A DNA stretch of 64,000 nt, from contig DCVL01000007.1 of assembly GCA_002328035.1 (NCBI GenBank), positions 22,369 to 86,368 of the forward strand. Reading direction: 5' to 3'. Origin of the DNA: Geobacter sp. UBA2189 (GTDB taxonomy: Bacteria > Desulfobacterota > Desulfuromonadia > Geobacterales > Pseudopelobacteraceae). Positions within the stretch are counted from its first letter, which is position 1. Each line of letters begins with the position of its first letter. Both the position numbers and the translations under genes were made by a program. Shown piece after piece: positions 1-7,560 of this stretch. The notes beneath the pieces are model-generated. The model saw nothing but the letters and a program-made list of their open reading frames with translations. It was not told the origin of the DNA and did not search any database.

Positions 1-91
1 TTTCTGAATGGGGGGAACTTTAAAACCTCGCCCTCGGAGGGGCGGCTTTAAGCCTCCCCCTTTTTAAAGGGGGATTGAGGGGGATTTGCCG
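1..91. repeat. GC-rich palindromic intergenic repeat, copy 1 (left edge)
   Basis: This stretch downstream of cheA is built of nested C-run/G-run palindromes, for example CCCCCTTTTTAAAGGGGG followed by a G-rich tail. The same architecture recurs at 2444-2522 and 4927-5008, between other genes of the chemosensory operon. It could fold into a strong hairpin in the transcript and serve as a terminator or mRNA stabiliser. It does not appear to code. The window edge may cut it. Confidence 0.6.
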
Positions 92-100
92 TTACGCTGT

Positions 101-2428
101 TCACACCAGCCTTTTCATCACGTCCAGCAGATTACCCTGATCAAAGCTGCTCTTTACGATGTAGGCGTTTGCCCCGGCGTCAATCCCGCGCTCCCGGTCT
201 TCCCGCGAGGCGAGGGCGGTCACCAGCACCACCGGCAGATCGCCCAGTTCCCGGTCGGCGCGGATTTTTACGGTCAGTTCGAAACCGTTCATACGCGGCA
301 TGTCCACGTCGGAAACCACGATGTCGAACGTGCCGCTCTTCACCCTGGTAAAGCCGTCAAGGCCGTCCACCGCCGTGACGACACTGTAGCCGGAAGACTC
401 CAGAATATTTTTGAGCAGGGTCCGGGTGGTGATGGAATCCTCCACCACCAGAACCGAACGCGCCCGGTTCGCGCTCACCTCGGCTTCGGCGTCGCCACGC
501 ATGGGGGAGAGAGCGGCGCTGCGGGCGGCCGACTTCAGCAGATCGGTTACGTTGAGGATCGGCGCAACCAGGCCGTTGCCGAGAACCGTCGCACCCGCCA
601 CGTTGCGTACCCGTGACAACTGGCGTCCCAGCCCCTTGAATAGCACCTCCAGTTCGCCCAGAACCTCGTCAACCTGAAAGGCGATATGCGTGCCTGCCGC
701 AGCAAGCAGCGCCACCGGCAGCTGTTCCTGAACCTCAGCGGAAGCGGCTGATACAGGCAGTTCCAGCACAGCCGCAAGGCGGATCAGAGAAGCCGCTTCC
801 CCGTTCAGGCTGATTGTTTCGCGGTTTTCCACGCTTTTGATCTGCTCCGGTTTCACCCTCAGCACCCTGGCGACATACATGGCCGGCAGAACGAACAGCC
901 GTGACCCAAGGCGGATGAGAATGCCCCGGAACGTGGCAACCGTCAGCGGCAGCACGATGCGGAAAGTCGTCCCTGAACCGGACGTCGATTCCACACTGAC
1001 CGTCCCGCCCAGTTTTTCCACCTTCTCCCGCACAATGGCCAGCCCAAGCCCCCGGCCGGAAATCTCGGTGATGATCGGGCTTGTGGTAACCCCTGAGTGA
1101 AAGACATGCGCCAGAAGTTCCTGATCGCCAAGCTCGGCCACCCTGTCCCCCGACAGCGCGCCGAGCTTCAAAAGCGCGCTTCTGACCCCCTCAAGCTGGA
1201 TGCCGCCGCCGTCATCGGCGATGTTCAATTCCACCTTGTTGTCTCCGGGGGTTACCGCAACCCGGATCGTCCCGCGCGGCGGCTTGCCTTTTGCCCTACG
1301 CTCCGCCGGACTTTCGATGCCATGATCGATGCAGTTTCTCACCAGATGCACCAGCGGATCTTTCATCTCCTCCAGAATGCGCCGGTCGATCTCGATTTCA
1401 TCCCCGCTGATGGTCAGCTCGATATCCTTGCCGCTCTCCTTTGAGAGATCCCGGACAATCTTGGGCAGGATCTCCAGCAGGGATGAAAACGGGAACATCA
1501 GGACTTTTTTCATATCGTTGAGCAGGTTGTTAATCATGCCACCCAGTGCCCGACCGTCACGTTCGGCTGACTTGACCTCGACCGAAAAGCCGGCTTCGAG
1601 GTTTTTTACAAACTCACTGTTCCAATCCAGAAAATCCAGCAGCCGCGCCAGTGAGCGTTGTTTTTCAACGGTTCCCTGTCCCATGCTCCTGCCCCCGGTT
1701 GTCTTGAATTCCTGCGCCAATGAGCCGACCCTGCCCCATTCCTTTTTCCAGGCGGCAAAACCGGCGCCGACTGCCCGCATGTCAAGGACCCGCTGAGATG
1801 ATGAGAGCTTGGCGGAAAGCATCTCTTCCGACTGCAACAGCACGGAGGTCAGCCGGGTCGTGGCAACCCTGACCGTATCCGGCATGCTGAAAACCCTTTG
1901 AACCGGCGAATCCATCAGAATCGGCGAATCGGAGAGTGGGGATGCTTCCTGAATCGGAGAAACGGGGAGTGGGGGAAGAGGGGAAACTTTTTCCATCTGC
2001 TCTTCTTCCCCGTTTCTGCCTTTCCCCGCCTCTTCAAGCCGACTGATGAGGCTACGCTGCTGAATCTTGTCGTCATGCGTCCGTTCAGCGCCGCTATCGG
2101 CAAGACCACGTCCGAGAAAGTCCAGGGTCTCCTGAAGAAGATCAAAGAGTCCGGCGGATGCCGACAGCTCACCCTTCTTCATGGCGGAAAAAACACTCTC
2201 CAGCGCCTGGCAGAGCAGTTCGACCTCCCGCAGATTGACGGCGCGGGCCGCTCCCTTCAGACTGTGCGCCTCACGAAAGATCGTCTCGACAAGCTCAGCC
2301 TGCCGCTCCGGGATCGCCCCCTTTTCCAGTTCGAGAAGTCCCGAGCAGATACCCTTCAAATGCTCGTCCGCTTCTACCGTGAAGGTTACGAGAAGTTTCT
2401 TCAGAAATTCAGCGTCGTTATCGATCAC
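101..2428 (-). CDS. cheA: Hybrid chemotaxis-type histidine kinase CheA with C-terminal receiver (WspE-like)
   Basis: This is the central kinase of a chemosensory array. It has an N-terminal Hpt domain with phospho-accepting His about residue 55 (EAHSLKGAARAVN), a long linker, a dimerisation and ATPase domain (N box LVRNCIDHGIESP, then GRGLGLAIVREKVE), a CheW-like regulatory domain, and a C-terminal receiver from about residue 659 with phospho-Asp near 707 (SDVDMP). No separate P2 domain is obvious. A GTG start at 2428 is chosen: AAGGGAGA precedes it and the longer ATG frame runs into a palindromic repeat. CheA-receiver fusions together with a CheR-TPR, two CheWs and an MCP resemble Wsp systems, where output is a response regulator rather than flagella; the output gene would lie left of the window. 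The linker contains an in-frame repeat insertion (about 1905-2035). Confidence 0.93.
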   Translation of the reverse strand: MIDNDAEFLKKLLVTFTVEADEHLKGICSGLLELEKGAIPERQAELVETIFREAHSLKGAARAVNLREVELLCQALESVFSAMKKGELSASAGLFDLLQETLDFLGRGLADSGAERTHDDKIQQRSLISRLEEAGKGRNGEEEQMEKVSPLPPLPVSPIQEASPLSDSPILMDSPVQRVFSMPDTVRVATTRLTSVLLQSEEMLSAKLSSSQRVLDMRAVGAGFAAWKKEWGRVGSLAQEFKTTGGRSMGQGTVEKQRSLARLLDFLDWNSEFVKNLEAGFSVEVKSAERDGRALGGMINNLLNDMKKVLMFPFSSLLEILPKIVRDLSKESGKDIELTISGDEIEIDRRILEEMKDPLVHLVRNCIDHGIESPAERRAKGKPPRGTIRVAVTPGDNKVELNIADDGGGIQLEGVRSALLKLGALSGDRVAELGDQELLAHVFHSGVTTSPIITEISGRGLGLAIVREKVEKLGGTVSVESTSGSGTTFRIVLPLTVATFRGILIRLGSRLFVLPAMYVARVLRVKPEQIKSVENRETISLNGEAASLIRLAAVLELPVSAASAEVQEQLPVALLAAAGTHIAFQVDEVLGELEVLFKGLGRQLSRVRNVAGATVLGNGLVAPILNVTDLLKSAARSAALSPMRGDAEAEVSANRARSVLVVEDSITTRTLLKNILESSGYSVVTAVDGLDGFTRVKSGTFDIVVSDVDMPRMNGFELTVKIRADRELGDLPVVLVTALASREDRERGIDAGANAYIVKSSFDQGNLLDVMKRLV
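1905..2035. repeat. In-frame palindromic repeat inside the cheA linker
   Basis: The segment carries repeated GAATCGGAGA and GAAACGGGGA blocks and an 11-bp inverted repeat, AGAAACGGGGA at 1958-1968 against its complement at 2007-2017. It encodes the low-complexity Ser-Pro-rich peptide between the Hpt and kinase domains (KGRNGE, then VSPIQEASP). Closely similar DNA and peptide occur in cheR (5538-5668), and similar DNA lies upstream of the mcp gene (4290-4370). The distribution resembles Rickettsia palindromic elements that insert into coding linkers; that comparison is inference. Confidence 0.65.
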
Positions 2429-2443
2429 TTCGTTTCTCCCTTT

Positions 2444-2522
2444 AAAACCACCCCCCCTCAATCCCCCCTTATCAGGGGGGAAGCCGTTAAGCCTCCCCTG
2501 ATAAGGGGAGGCTTGGAGGGGT
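2444..2522. repeat. GC-rich palindromic repeat, copy 2 (mcp-cheA junction)
   Basis: Two adjacent palindromes, CCCCCCTTATCAGGGGGG and CCTCCCCTGATAAGGGGAGG, lie between the mcp stop codon and the cheA GTG start and fill nearly the whole intergenic space. The layout is the same as at 4927-5008. The hairpins sit just upstream of the cheA Shine-Dalgarno sequence, so they could attenuate transcription or set the ratio of receptor to kinase; that is inference. Confidence 0.75.
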
Positions 2523-4273
2523 TAGACTTTATACCTCGCCACCAGCCCCTTCAGTTTCTGCCCCAAGTCATGCAGCCCCTGCACCGTCAGTTCCACCTGC
2601 CGCATGCCGGTCACGTTCTGTTCGCTGGCCTGGCGGATGTTTTCCATTGCCAGCGCCACCTGATCCATGCCGGTCAACTGCTGCTGGCTGGAAGCCGCTA
2701 TCTGCATTGCCGCCTGGGACGATTCGTCGATGCTCTCGCTCATCTGGCGGATCGCCTCGCCCGCCTCCTTCGACTGCCTGACACCCTCCTCGACCGCCTT
2801 GTTCCCCTGTTCGGTGGCCATCACCGCCGCGTTGGTCGCTTTCTGGATATCGTTCAGGATCGTGCGCACCTGAGCCGTGGCTACCTTGGACTGTTCCGCC
2901 AGGCTCTTTACCTCCTGCGCCACCACAGCGAACCCTTTTCCCTGTTCCCCGGCCTTGGCCGCCTCAATGGCGGCGTTGACCGCCAGCAGGTTGGACTGTT
3001 CGGCCAGGTCGTTGACCGTGGCGATGATCTCGCCGATGGTCTGGCTCTGCTCGGAGAGCCGCACGATGCTCTCTGCAATTGCTTCAACCTGCCCCTGGAT
3101 TTTCCCCATGCCCGCGATGGAATCCTCCACCGACCGCCTGCCTATCTGGGCCACCTGAACCGCGTTCTGTGCGGCATCCGCGACGCTTTTCGCCTTCTGA
3201 CTCGACACTTGGGCGGTCTGCTTGACCTCCTCCACAGTGCTGGTCGTCTCGCTCACCGCTGCTGACGTCTCGCTGGCGCCGCTGGCCACCTGATTGGTGG
3301 AAGCCATGATCTCGCTGGATGACGAAGCAAGCACATTGACCCCTTCGACGATCTCGCGGGTTATCTCCCTCAGGCTGCTCCCCATGGCTGCCAGGGCGTT
3401 CCCCATCACGTCCTTCTCCGATTGCGGGGTAACCGTGCCGCTCAAGTCGCCCGCCGCTATCCGCCTGGTCGTGTCGGCATGTCCCTTGATGTTTTCAACC
3501 ATGCGCCGGAAGGTTCGGGTCAGGACGCCGACTTCATCACCCCTGTCGTCGGCAGACACATTGACGTCAAGTTCTCCGGTTGCGATCCGCTCCGCAATGG
3601 CGGCAATATCCGCAAGCGGCCTGGCAATGGCCTTGTTCATGGCCACTGTCATGGCCGTGCTGATAAAGATGGCGGCTACGCCAACTAGCAGGAATATAAT
3701 CAGCGTGTTGCGTGTTCTCTGTTCGGAGTGTGCCAGCCGCTGCTGCGCCTGTTCCTTTTCCATCTGTTCCAGTTTGAGGGCGATGTCGCGAATCTTGTTG
3801 TACCGTTCTTCCTGCTGCCCGAGTCCCATCTGGCGGGCAGCCTCGGTTTTGCCCCCCAGAATCAGGCTAAGCTGCTCTTCACGCGTCTTTTGGTAGGCGG
3901 CTCTGACGGTGACAAGCTCCTGAAGGTCGGCCATGAAGCGTTGATCGCCTTTCTGGACAGCAGCAAGTTCCTTGAGGTCTTTGTCAATATCCCCTGAGCG
4001 TTCCCTGATATCGCGCTCCAGAGCTTGCTGTTTGGCACGGTCACTGGTCATCATCATCTCCAGCAGTTGCGCCCGTGCCCGGTTCTGGCCGGATCTCATC
4101 TCAACGATATTGAGTGATGTTGAGAAGTTTTCATGAAACAGCTCCTTCTGTGATCGGGTCGTTGCCGTCATCCCCAGATATGCCGTCACGATGACGATAA
4201 TGATGAGGGCAAACATCAGGCTGAAACAACTGACAATTTTCGATCTGGTGGATAGATTCAGAAACCATTGCAT
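2522..4273 (-). CDS. Methyl-accepting chemotaxis protein (WspA-like position)
   Basis: This is a transmembrane chemoreceptor feeding the CheA encoded next to it. Visible parts are an N-terminal membrane segment (about residues 12-32), a periplasmic four-helix-bundle-like sensor of about 160 residues, a second membrane segment near residue 195-215 (IIFLLVGVAAIFISTAM), a HAMP domain, and a long cytoplasmic coiled coil with the highly conserved hairpin tip (NLLAVNAAIEAAKAGEQGKG). At 583 residues the length is normal. No C-terminal CheR-tethering pentapeptide is seen; the protein ends LVARYKV. The ligand cannot be inferred. The neighbours CheW, CheR and CheA make it a dedicated receptor of this cluster. 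Confidence 0.93.
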   Translation of the reverse strand: MQWFLNLSTRSKIVSCFSLMFALIIIVIVTAYLGMTATTRSQKELFHENFSTSLNIVEMRSGQNRARAQLLEMMMTSDRAKQQALERDIRERSGDIDKDLKELAAVQKGDQRFMADLQELVTVRAAYQKTREEQLSLILGGKTEAARQMGLGQQEERYNKIRDIALKLEQMEKEQAQQRLAHSEQRTRNTLIIFLLVGVAAIFISTAMTVAMNKAIARPLADIAAIAERIATGELDVNVSADDRGDEVGVLTRTFRRMVENIKGHADTTRRIAAGDLSGTVTPQSEKDVMGNALAAMGSSLREITREIVEGVNVLASSSSEIMASTNQVASGASETSAAVSETTSTVEEVKQTAQVSSQKAKSVADAAQNAVQVAQIGRRSVEDSIAGMGKIQGQVEAIAESIVRLSEQSQTIGEIIATVNDLAEQSNLLAVNAAIEAAKAGEQGKGFAVVAQEVKSLAEQSKVATAQVRTILNDIQKATNAAVMATEQGNKAVEEGVRQSKEAGEAIRQMSESIDESSQAAMQIAASSQQQLTGMDQVALAMENIRQASEQNVTGMRQVELTVQGLHDLGQKLKGLVARYKV

Positions 4274-4289
4274 GGGTGTCTCCCCCTTT

Positions 4290-4370
4290 TATTGAATCGG
4301 AGAACCGGGGAAACGGTGAATGGGGGAAACTTCTCCGATTCTCCCCGTCTCCGTTTCTCCGTTTCATTCT
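4290..4370. repeat. Palindromic repeat upstream of mcp, intergenic relative of the cheA/cheR insertions
   Basis: AATCGGAGAA at 4295-4304 is perfectly inverted as TTCTCCGATT at 4331-4340, and the surrounding GGGGAAACGG and CTCCGTTTCTCCG blocks match the elements inside cheA (1905-2035) and cheR (5538-5668). It fills the gap between the second cheW and mcp. It could fold in the mRNA leader of mcp. Confidence 0.65.
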
Positions 4371-4376
4371 TGACTT

Positions 4377-4904
4377 TCAAACTTCCTCATGCACCACAAT
4401 TCCCTTGTCCGAAAGGATCTTCCCGCCATCCAGCACCACCAGCCGCTCTTCGGTAATCCCCATCAGGTACTCGGCGCGAATCCCGCTCAGGGTCGGTAGC
4501 GACGGCAACAGGGCGCAACGGGGAAGCCAGCGGGCGGCGATGATGGCGTCCGCAAGAACTCCGAATTCCATGGCATCGTCATGCAGCACAATAACCTTGT
4601 TGAGATCGGAAAGCCCCCTGTTCGGCAGGTCAAAGAAGGTGCGCAGGTCGATGACCGAGAGGATCTTGCCGCGCATGTTGATGATCCCCAGTACAAAAGG
4701 GGGAGTGCAGGGGAGCGGGGTAAGATTCTTCAGCGGGTAGACCTCGCCGATGTAGTGCGACTCAATGGCGTAGCGCTCGTCGGCAAGCAGAAACTCGACA
4801 ATCTCAATCCTGTCTTCTTCAGCTTTGCTTTTCTCCGGCTCCCGTGCCAGGGCCACCGCCCGTGCCTTGAGAATCCGCAGACGTTCAGCGCTGGTTTCGT
4901 TCAT
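4377..4904 (-). CDS. cheW: CheW-like coupling protein (WspD-like)
   Basis: A 175-residue scaffold protein expected to couple the MCP to CheA. After a charged helical N-terminus of about 30 residues, a single CheW domain follows, with the conserved signature FVLGIINMRGKILSVIDLR and the following FFDLPNRG. It lies between cheR and mcp, separated from each by palindromic repeats. The N-terminal extension distinguishes it from the shorter CheW at 6498-6962, and two different CheWs in one cluster is what Wsp operons have (WspB and WspD). Which CheW binds which partner is not visible from sequence. Confidence 0.9.
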   Translation of the reverse strand: MNETSAERLRILKARAVALAREPEKSKAEEDRIEIVEFLLADERYAIESHYIGEVYPLKNLTPLPCTPPFVLGIINMRGKILSVIDLRTFFDLPNRGLSDLNKVIVLHDDAMEFGVLADAIIAARWLPRCALLPSLPTLSGIRAEYLMGITEERLVVLDGGKILSDKGIVVHEEV

Positions 4905-4926
4905 TCCTTATCTCCTTGATACCACT

Positions 4927-5008
4927 AAAACCAACCCCCCTCGATCCCCCCTTATCAGGGGGGAAGTGTCTTGCTCCTCCCCTGACAAGGGGAGGCTGGG
5001 AGGGGTTA
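4927..5008. repeat. GC-rich palindromic repeat, copy 3 (cheR-cheW junction)
   Basis: CCCCCCTTATCAGGGGGG is followed by a second palindrome with CCTCCCCTGACAAGGGGAGG. This is nearly the sequence found at 2444-2522, here upstream of the CheW start at 4904 and downstream of cheR. All copies seen in the window are tied to the chemosensory operon. Confidence 0.75.
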
Positions 5009-5040
5009 AAGACGTCGCGATCTGTATTTTCCTGCTCCCT

Positions 5041-6501
5041 TCACATCCTGGCGGATGTAGTCCTGATAATCTCCTTCAGCCTTCCCGCAAACATCCCGTC
5101 GGATTCCGGGATGATCTCGTCGGGACGGTATCTGTCGAGCAGTGACAGTGCATTATTGAAATGCCGTTGTGACTCCTTGACCTTTCCCTTGCGCTGTTCC
5201 AGAGTGGCCAGGGTGAAATGCGCCAGAACCAGATCCTGATCGAGGTAGAGCGCCTTTTTGAGCGATGCGGCAGCTTCGTCGTTCATACCCTGTTCCTGAA
5301 GGATGACGGCGCGCAGATAGTGGAGCCCGGCAGAGAGTTTATCGGCGGCGAGCGCTTGATCGGAGGCGCGCAGCGCGTCATCAAGTTTTCCTTCATTGGC
5401 GTATATGCGGCATAACAGCGCCAGAGCCTGTGTGTCATTGCTCTCCCGCGACAGGTGGCTGGCGGCCATGGCGGCGGCTTCGCTGTAAGCGCCACGCTCG
5501 TAGAGTGCCAGCGCCTGCTGGTAGTGGGATACTTCTTCTTGAACCGGAGAACTCTCCTGAACCGGGGAAGCGGGGAACCGGTGAATGGGAGAGAGATTCA
5601 TCACCAGCTCCGTTTCTCCGTTTCTCCCCTTCTCCGATTCCGCCTTTTCCCCGATTCCCTGTTTCCTGTAAAGGGTTGCATCGGGAAAGGCGACCGGTTT
5701 GAAGCCTGATAAAAATGTGTTTGACACCTCGCAAGGACTGACAAACAGCCATCCTCCCTCCAGCAGGCAGAGTTTGAAGCGTGCAACCACTTTTTTTGCC
5801 AGCTCCGGGGTGAAGTACATAAGCACATTGCGGCAGAAGATCATGTCCAGGGCATTGGAGCCGGTAGTGAGCGACGGGTAGCTGTCCTCAACCAGATTGA
5901 GAAAGGAAAAGGTCACCATGTTTTTGATGTGGGGGAGTAATTCATACTGTTTATCTCCCGCTTGTCTGAAAAAGTTCTCCTTAAACCAGGGCGGAGCCGT
6001 GCGAAATGCCCATTCCGAGTAGACTCCCGCCCTTGCCTTGCGTAGCGCATGCGGGTTGATATCTGTTGCCAGAATCGATAGGTCATAGCCTGGCAGCAGG
6101 TCGCCCATGCGGTGGAGCATGATGGCGATGCTGTACGGCTCCTCGCCCGTTGCGCAACCGGCGCTCCAGATCCTTAAGCGTTGTTCATGCCCCTTCTTTG
6201 CGCGGAGCATGTCCGGTATGACCTCATGTTCGAGTATCTCGAAACAACGGTTTTCCCGGAGGAAGTAGGTCTCACCGATGGTGAGGTAACCAGCCAGCGT
6301 TTCAACATGCTCTCTGGAAAGGGGGCTGGACATGAACCACTCTGCGCACTCCTGCGCGTTTTTAAGCCCGAGTTCCACGGCTGCCGTGCCGAGCGCCTGT
6401 TCCAGGCTTCTCCATTTGGAACGGGGAAAATACAGTCCCATCCGTTCGGCGATACATCTGCTGACATCGTCCAGCATGGCGTCGCTTAAGGACGATTTCA
6501 T
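5041..6501 (-). CDS. cheR: CheR-type MCP glutamate methyltransferase with C-terminal TPRs (WspC-like)
   Basis: It methylates receptor glutamates using S-adenosylmethionine to adapt the chemoreceptor. The N-terminal helical CheR domain is followed by the SAM-binding core (RIWSAGCATGEEPYSIAIML) and the CheR signature DMIFCRNVLMYF; the last 150 or so residues form TPR repeats (for example GAYSEAAAMAASHLSRESND and GLHYLRAVILQEQGMND). The 486-residue length fits CheR-TPR proteins such as WspC. The start at 6501 overlaps the upstream CheW stop by 4 bp (ATGA), indicating translational coupling. The linker between the methyltransferase and the TPRs contains an in-frame palindromic repeat (5538-5668) coding for a Ser-Pro-rich peptide like the one in CheA. 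Confidence 0.92.
   Translation of the reverse strand: MKSSLSDAMLDDVSRCIAERMGLYFPRSKWRSLEQALGTAAVELGLKNAQECAEWFMSSPLSREHVETLAGYLTIGETYFLRENRCFEILEHEVIPDMLRAKKGHEQRLRIWSAGCATGEEPYSIAIMLHRMGDLLPGYDLSILATDINPHALRKARAGVYSEWAFRTAPPWFKENFFRQAGDKQYELLPHIKNMVTFSFLNLVEDSYPSLTTGSNALDMIFCRNVLMYFTPELAKKVVARFKLCLLEGGWLFVSPCEVSNTFLSGFKPVAFPDATLYRKQGIGEKAESEKGRNGETELVMNLSPIHRFPASPVQESSPVQEEVSHYQQALALYERGAYSEAAAMAASHLSRESNDTQALALLCRIYANEGKLDDALRASDQALAADKLSAGLHYLRAVILQEQGMNDEAAASLKKALYLDQDLVLAHFTLATLEQRKGKVKESQRHFNNALSLLDRYRPDEIIPESDGMFAGRLKEIIRTTSARM
5538..5668. repeat. In-frame palindromic repeat inside the cheR linker
   Basis: Blocks such as GAACCGGAGAA, GGGGAAGCGGGGAACCGG and the opposite-strand CTCCGTTTCTCCGTTTCTCC place this segment in the same family as 1905-2035 and 4290-4370. 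It codes for KGRNGETE and then SPVQESSP, closely like the CheA linker peptide. It separates the catalytic domain from the TPR domain, where an insertion would be tolerated. Confidence 0.65.
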
Positions 6502-6962
6502 GGCTGATGCTGTTCAAGCGTGACATCAAGCGTTTGCGCTTCATGGGGAGAGAGTAACGAATTGAGGTCATGCAGCAGAATCAGTCCGGCGGAACTCTTG
6601 GCTATTCCGGTGAGCAGGGGGAGCGACGGGAGGATGTCGGCTGTTTCGGTAAATGACTCCTCCGGGCATTCCCGAACCTCGCAGGCAGTGTCGGCAATCA
6701 GGGCGCGTTTTCGTTTGGCGGCAGTGGTGATGATCAACTGGTCGTCAAGTTCGATGGGACGCTCCGGCAATCCGAAACGCAGCCGCAGATCAAGTACAGG
6801 GATAATCTCTCCCTGAAAATTGATCACCCCGCGTATAAATGGAGGCGCTCCGGGAAGAGGGGTGATCTCAACCATTCTGACAACCATCTCCACTGCATCA
6901 AGGGGGAGTCCATAGCTCTGCCCGTCGAGGGTAAAGACAAGAATCCGGTTTGGTTTGTTCAT
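6498..6962 (-). CDS. cheW: CheW-like coupling protein (WspB-like), first gene of the chemosensory operon
   Basis: A 154-residue single-domain CheW. The signature FIRGVINFQGEIIPVLDLR and the following FGLPERP are intact, and the protein starts directly with the domain (MNKPNRILVFTLDGQ). An in-frame ATG 42 bp further upstream lacks a ribosome binding site, whereas GGGGA precedes 6962. Its 3' end overlaps cheR by 4 bp. It is the promoter-proximal gene of the minus-strand operon, so the promoter should lie in 6963-7200. Confidence 0.9.
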   Translation of the reverse strand: MNKPNRILVFTLDGQSYGLPLDAVEMVVRMVEITPLPGAPPFIRGVINFQGEIIPVLDLRLRFGLPERPIELDDQLIITTAAKRKRALIADTACEVRECPEESFTETADILPSLPLLTGIAKSSAGLILLHDLNSLLSPHEAQTLDVTLEQHQP

Positions 6963-7560
6963 GGCGTATTCCCCGCTTTTAAGCGGTATCCTGCCCTGTC
7001 TCATCTGTCGTCATGGTTGTTTCAGAACAAGGCATGTGAAAACTATATCGCTTGTTTTTCTTATTACAAGTGGCCTTCTGAAAAAAATCAACGAAGGAAG
7101 GGCACTCTGTTTCAAGATGTACTATTGAAATCAACCTGAAAACGGCAGTTACTCACGCGGAGAAAATCAAGTAGTTACCTAAAAACAAGCAACAACCCTA
7201 CAGGTGAAGCTGTATCATGGAGGCACAGGGGTCAGGTCTTGAAATATCAGTTTTCATCGCTATTGATCACCTTGCTGATCGTCGTATAAGGAAGGGTCTA
7301 GGCTTCCAAATTGTTAAGTTCTCGGAATAAGTTATCATCTTGGAAGCCTGATCCGATATGACCCCACCGTTTTTTGCAGTTTTTTGTTAATGCTGGTCGT
7401 TCTTCTGAAATCCATATAGCAGAATTTGGCTTGACATGTTAGAGAAAGACTTCCCTCTCGATTTACCTGTCGACGGGGCTCGATGGCAGTAAAAATAACA
7501 TATATGCATGGCATTGAACGCTTCCAAATAAATAGACCGAAAAAAGCAGGAGGTATTCCA
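6963..7560. other. 600-bp intergenic region between the chemosensory operon and the selenoprotein gene
   Basis: No gene could be supported here. It marks a composition change from GC-rich (left) to near 45-50% GC (right). It contains the 138-bp inverted-repeat-ended element at 7228-7365 and must hold the promoters of both the minus-strand cheW operon and the plus-strand selenoprotein gene. TTGACA occurs at about 7433 on the plus strand, but no convincing -10 box was found at the right distance. Confidence 0.5.
7228..7365. mobile_element. Small inverted-repeat-ended element (MITE/REP-like remnant)
   Basis: The 138-bp segment begins GGGGTCA and ends TGACCCC, 7-bp terminal inverted repeats. It contains an internal 10-bp stem, AGGCTTCCAA at 7300-7309 against TTGGAAGCCT at 7340-7349. 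It has no coding capacity. Ends of the GGGGTCAGG type are, from memory, found around REP-associated (Y1 family) transposases; I cannot verify that here. It may be a non-autonomous element or a degenerated remnant. Confidence 0.45.

Noticed and set aside
2429..2461. Upstream ATG start for CheA
   Set aside because: The extra residues are coded by the palindromic repeat; a GTG with a good Shine-Dalgarno sequence lies 33 bp downstream at the start of the Hpt domain.
1898..3265. 455-codon open frame on the plus strand across cheA and mcp
   Set aside because: It is antisense to two well-supported genes in GC-rich DNA where opposite frames stay open; the product is low in recognisable motifs.
7005..7227. 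Cyclic di-GMP or other riboswitch upstream of the selenoprotein or cheW gene
   Set aside because: No conserved GEMM or other aptamer core could be found in this stretch on either strand.
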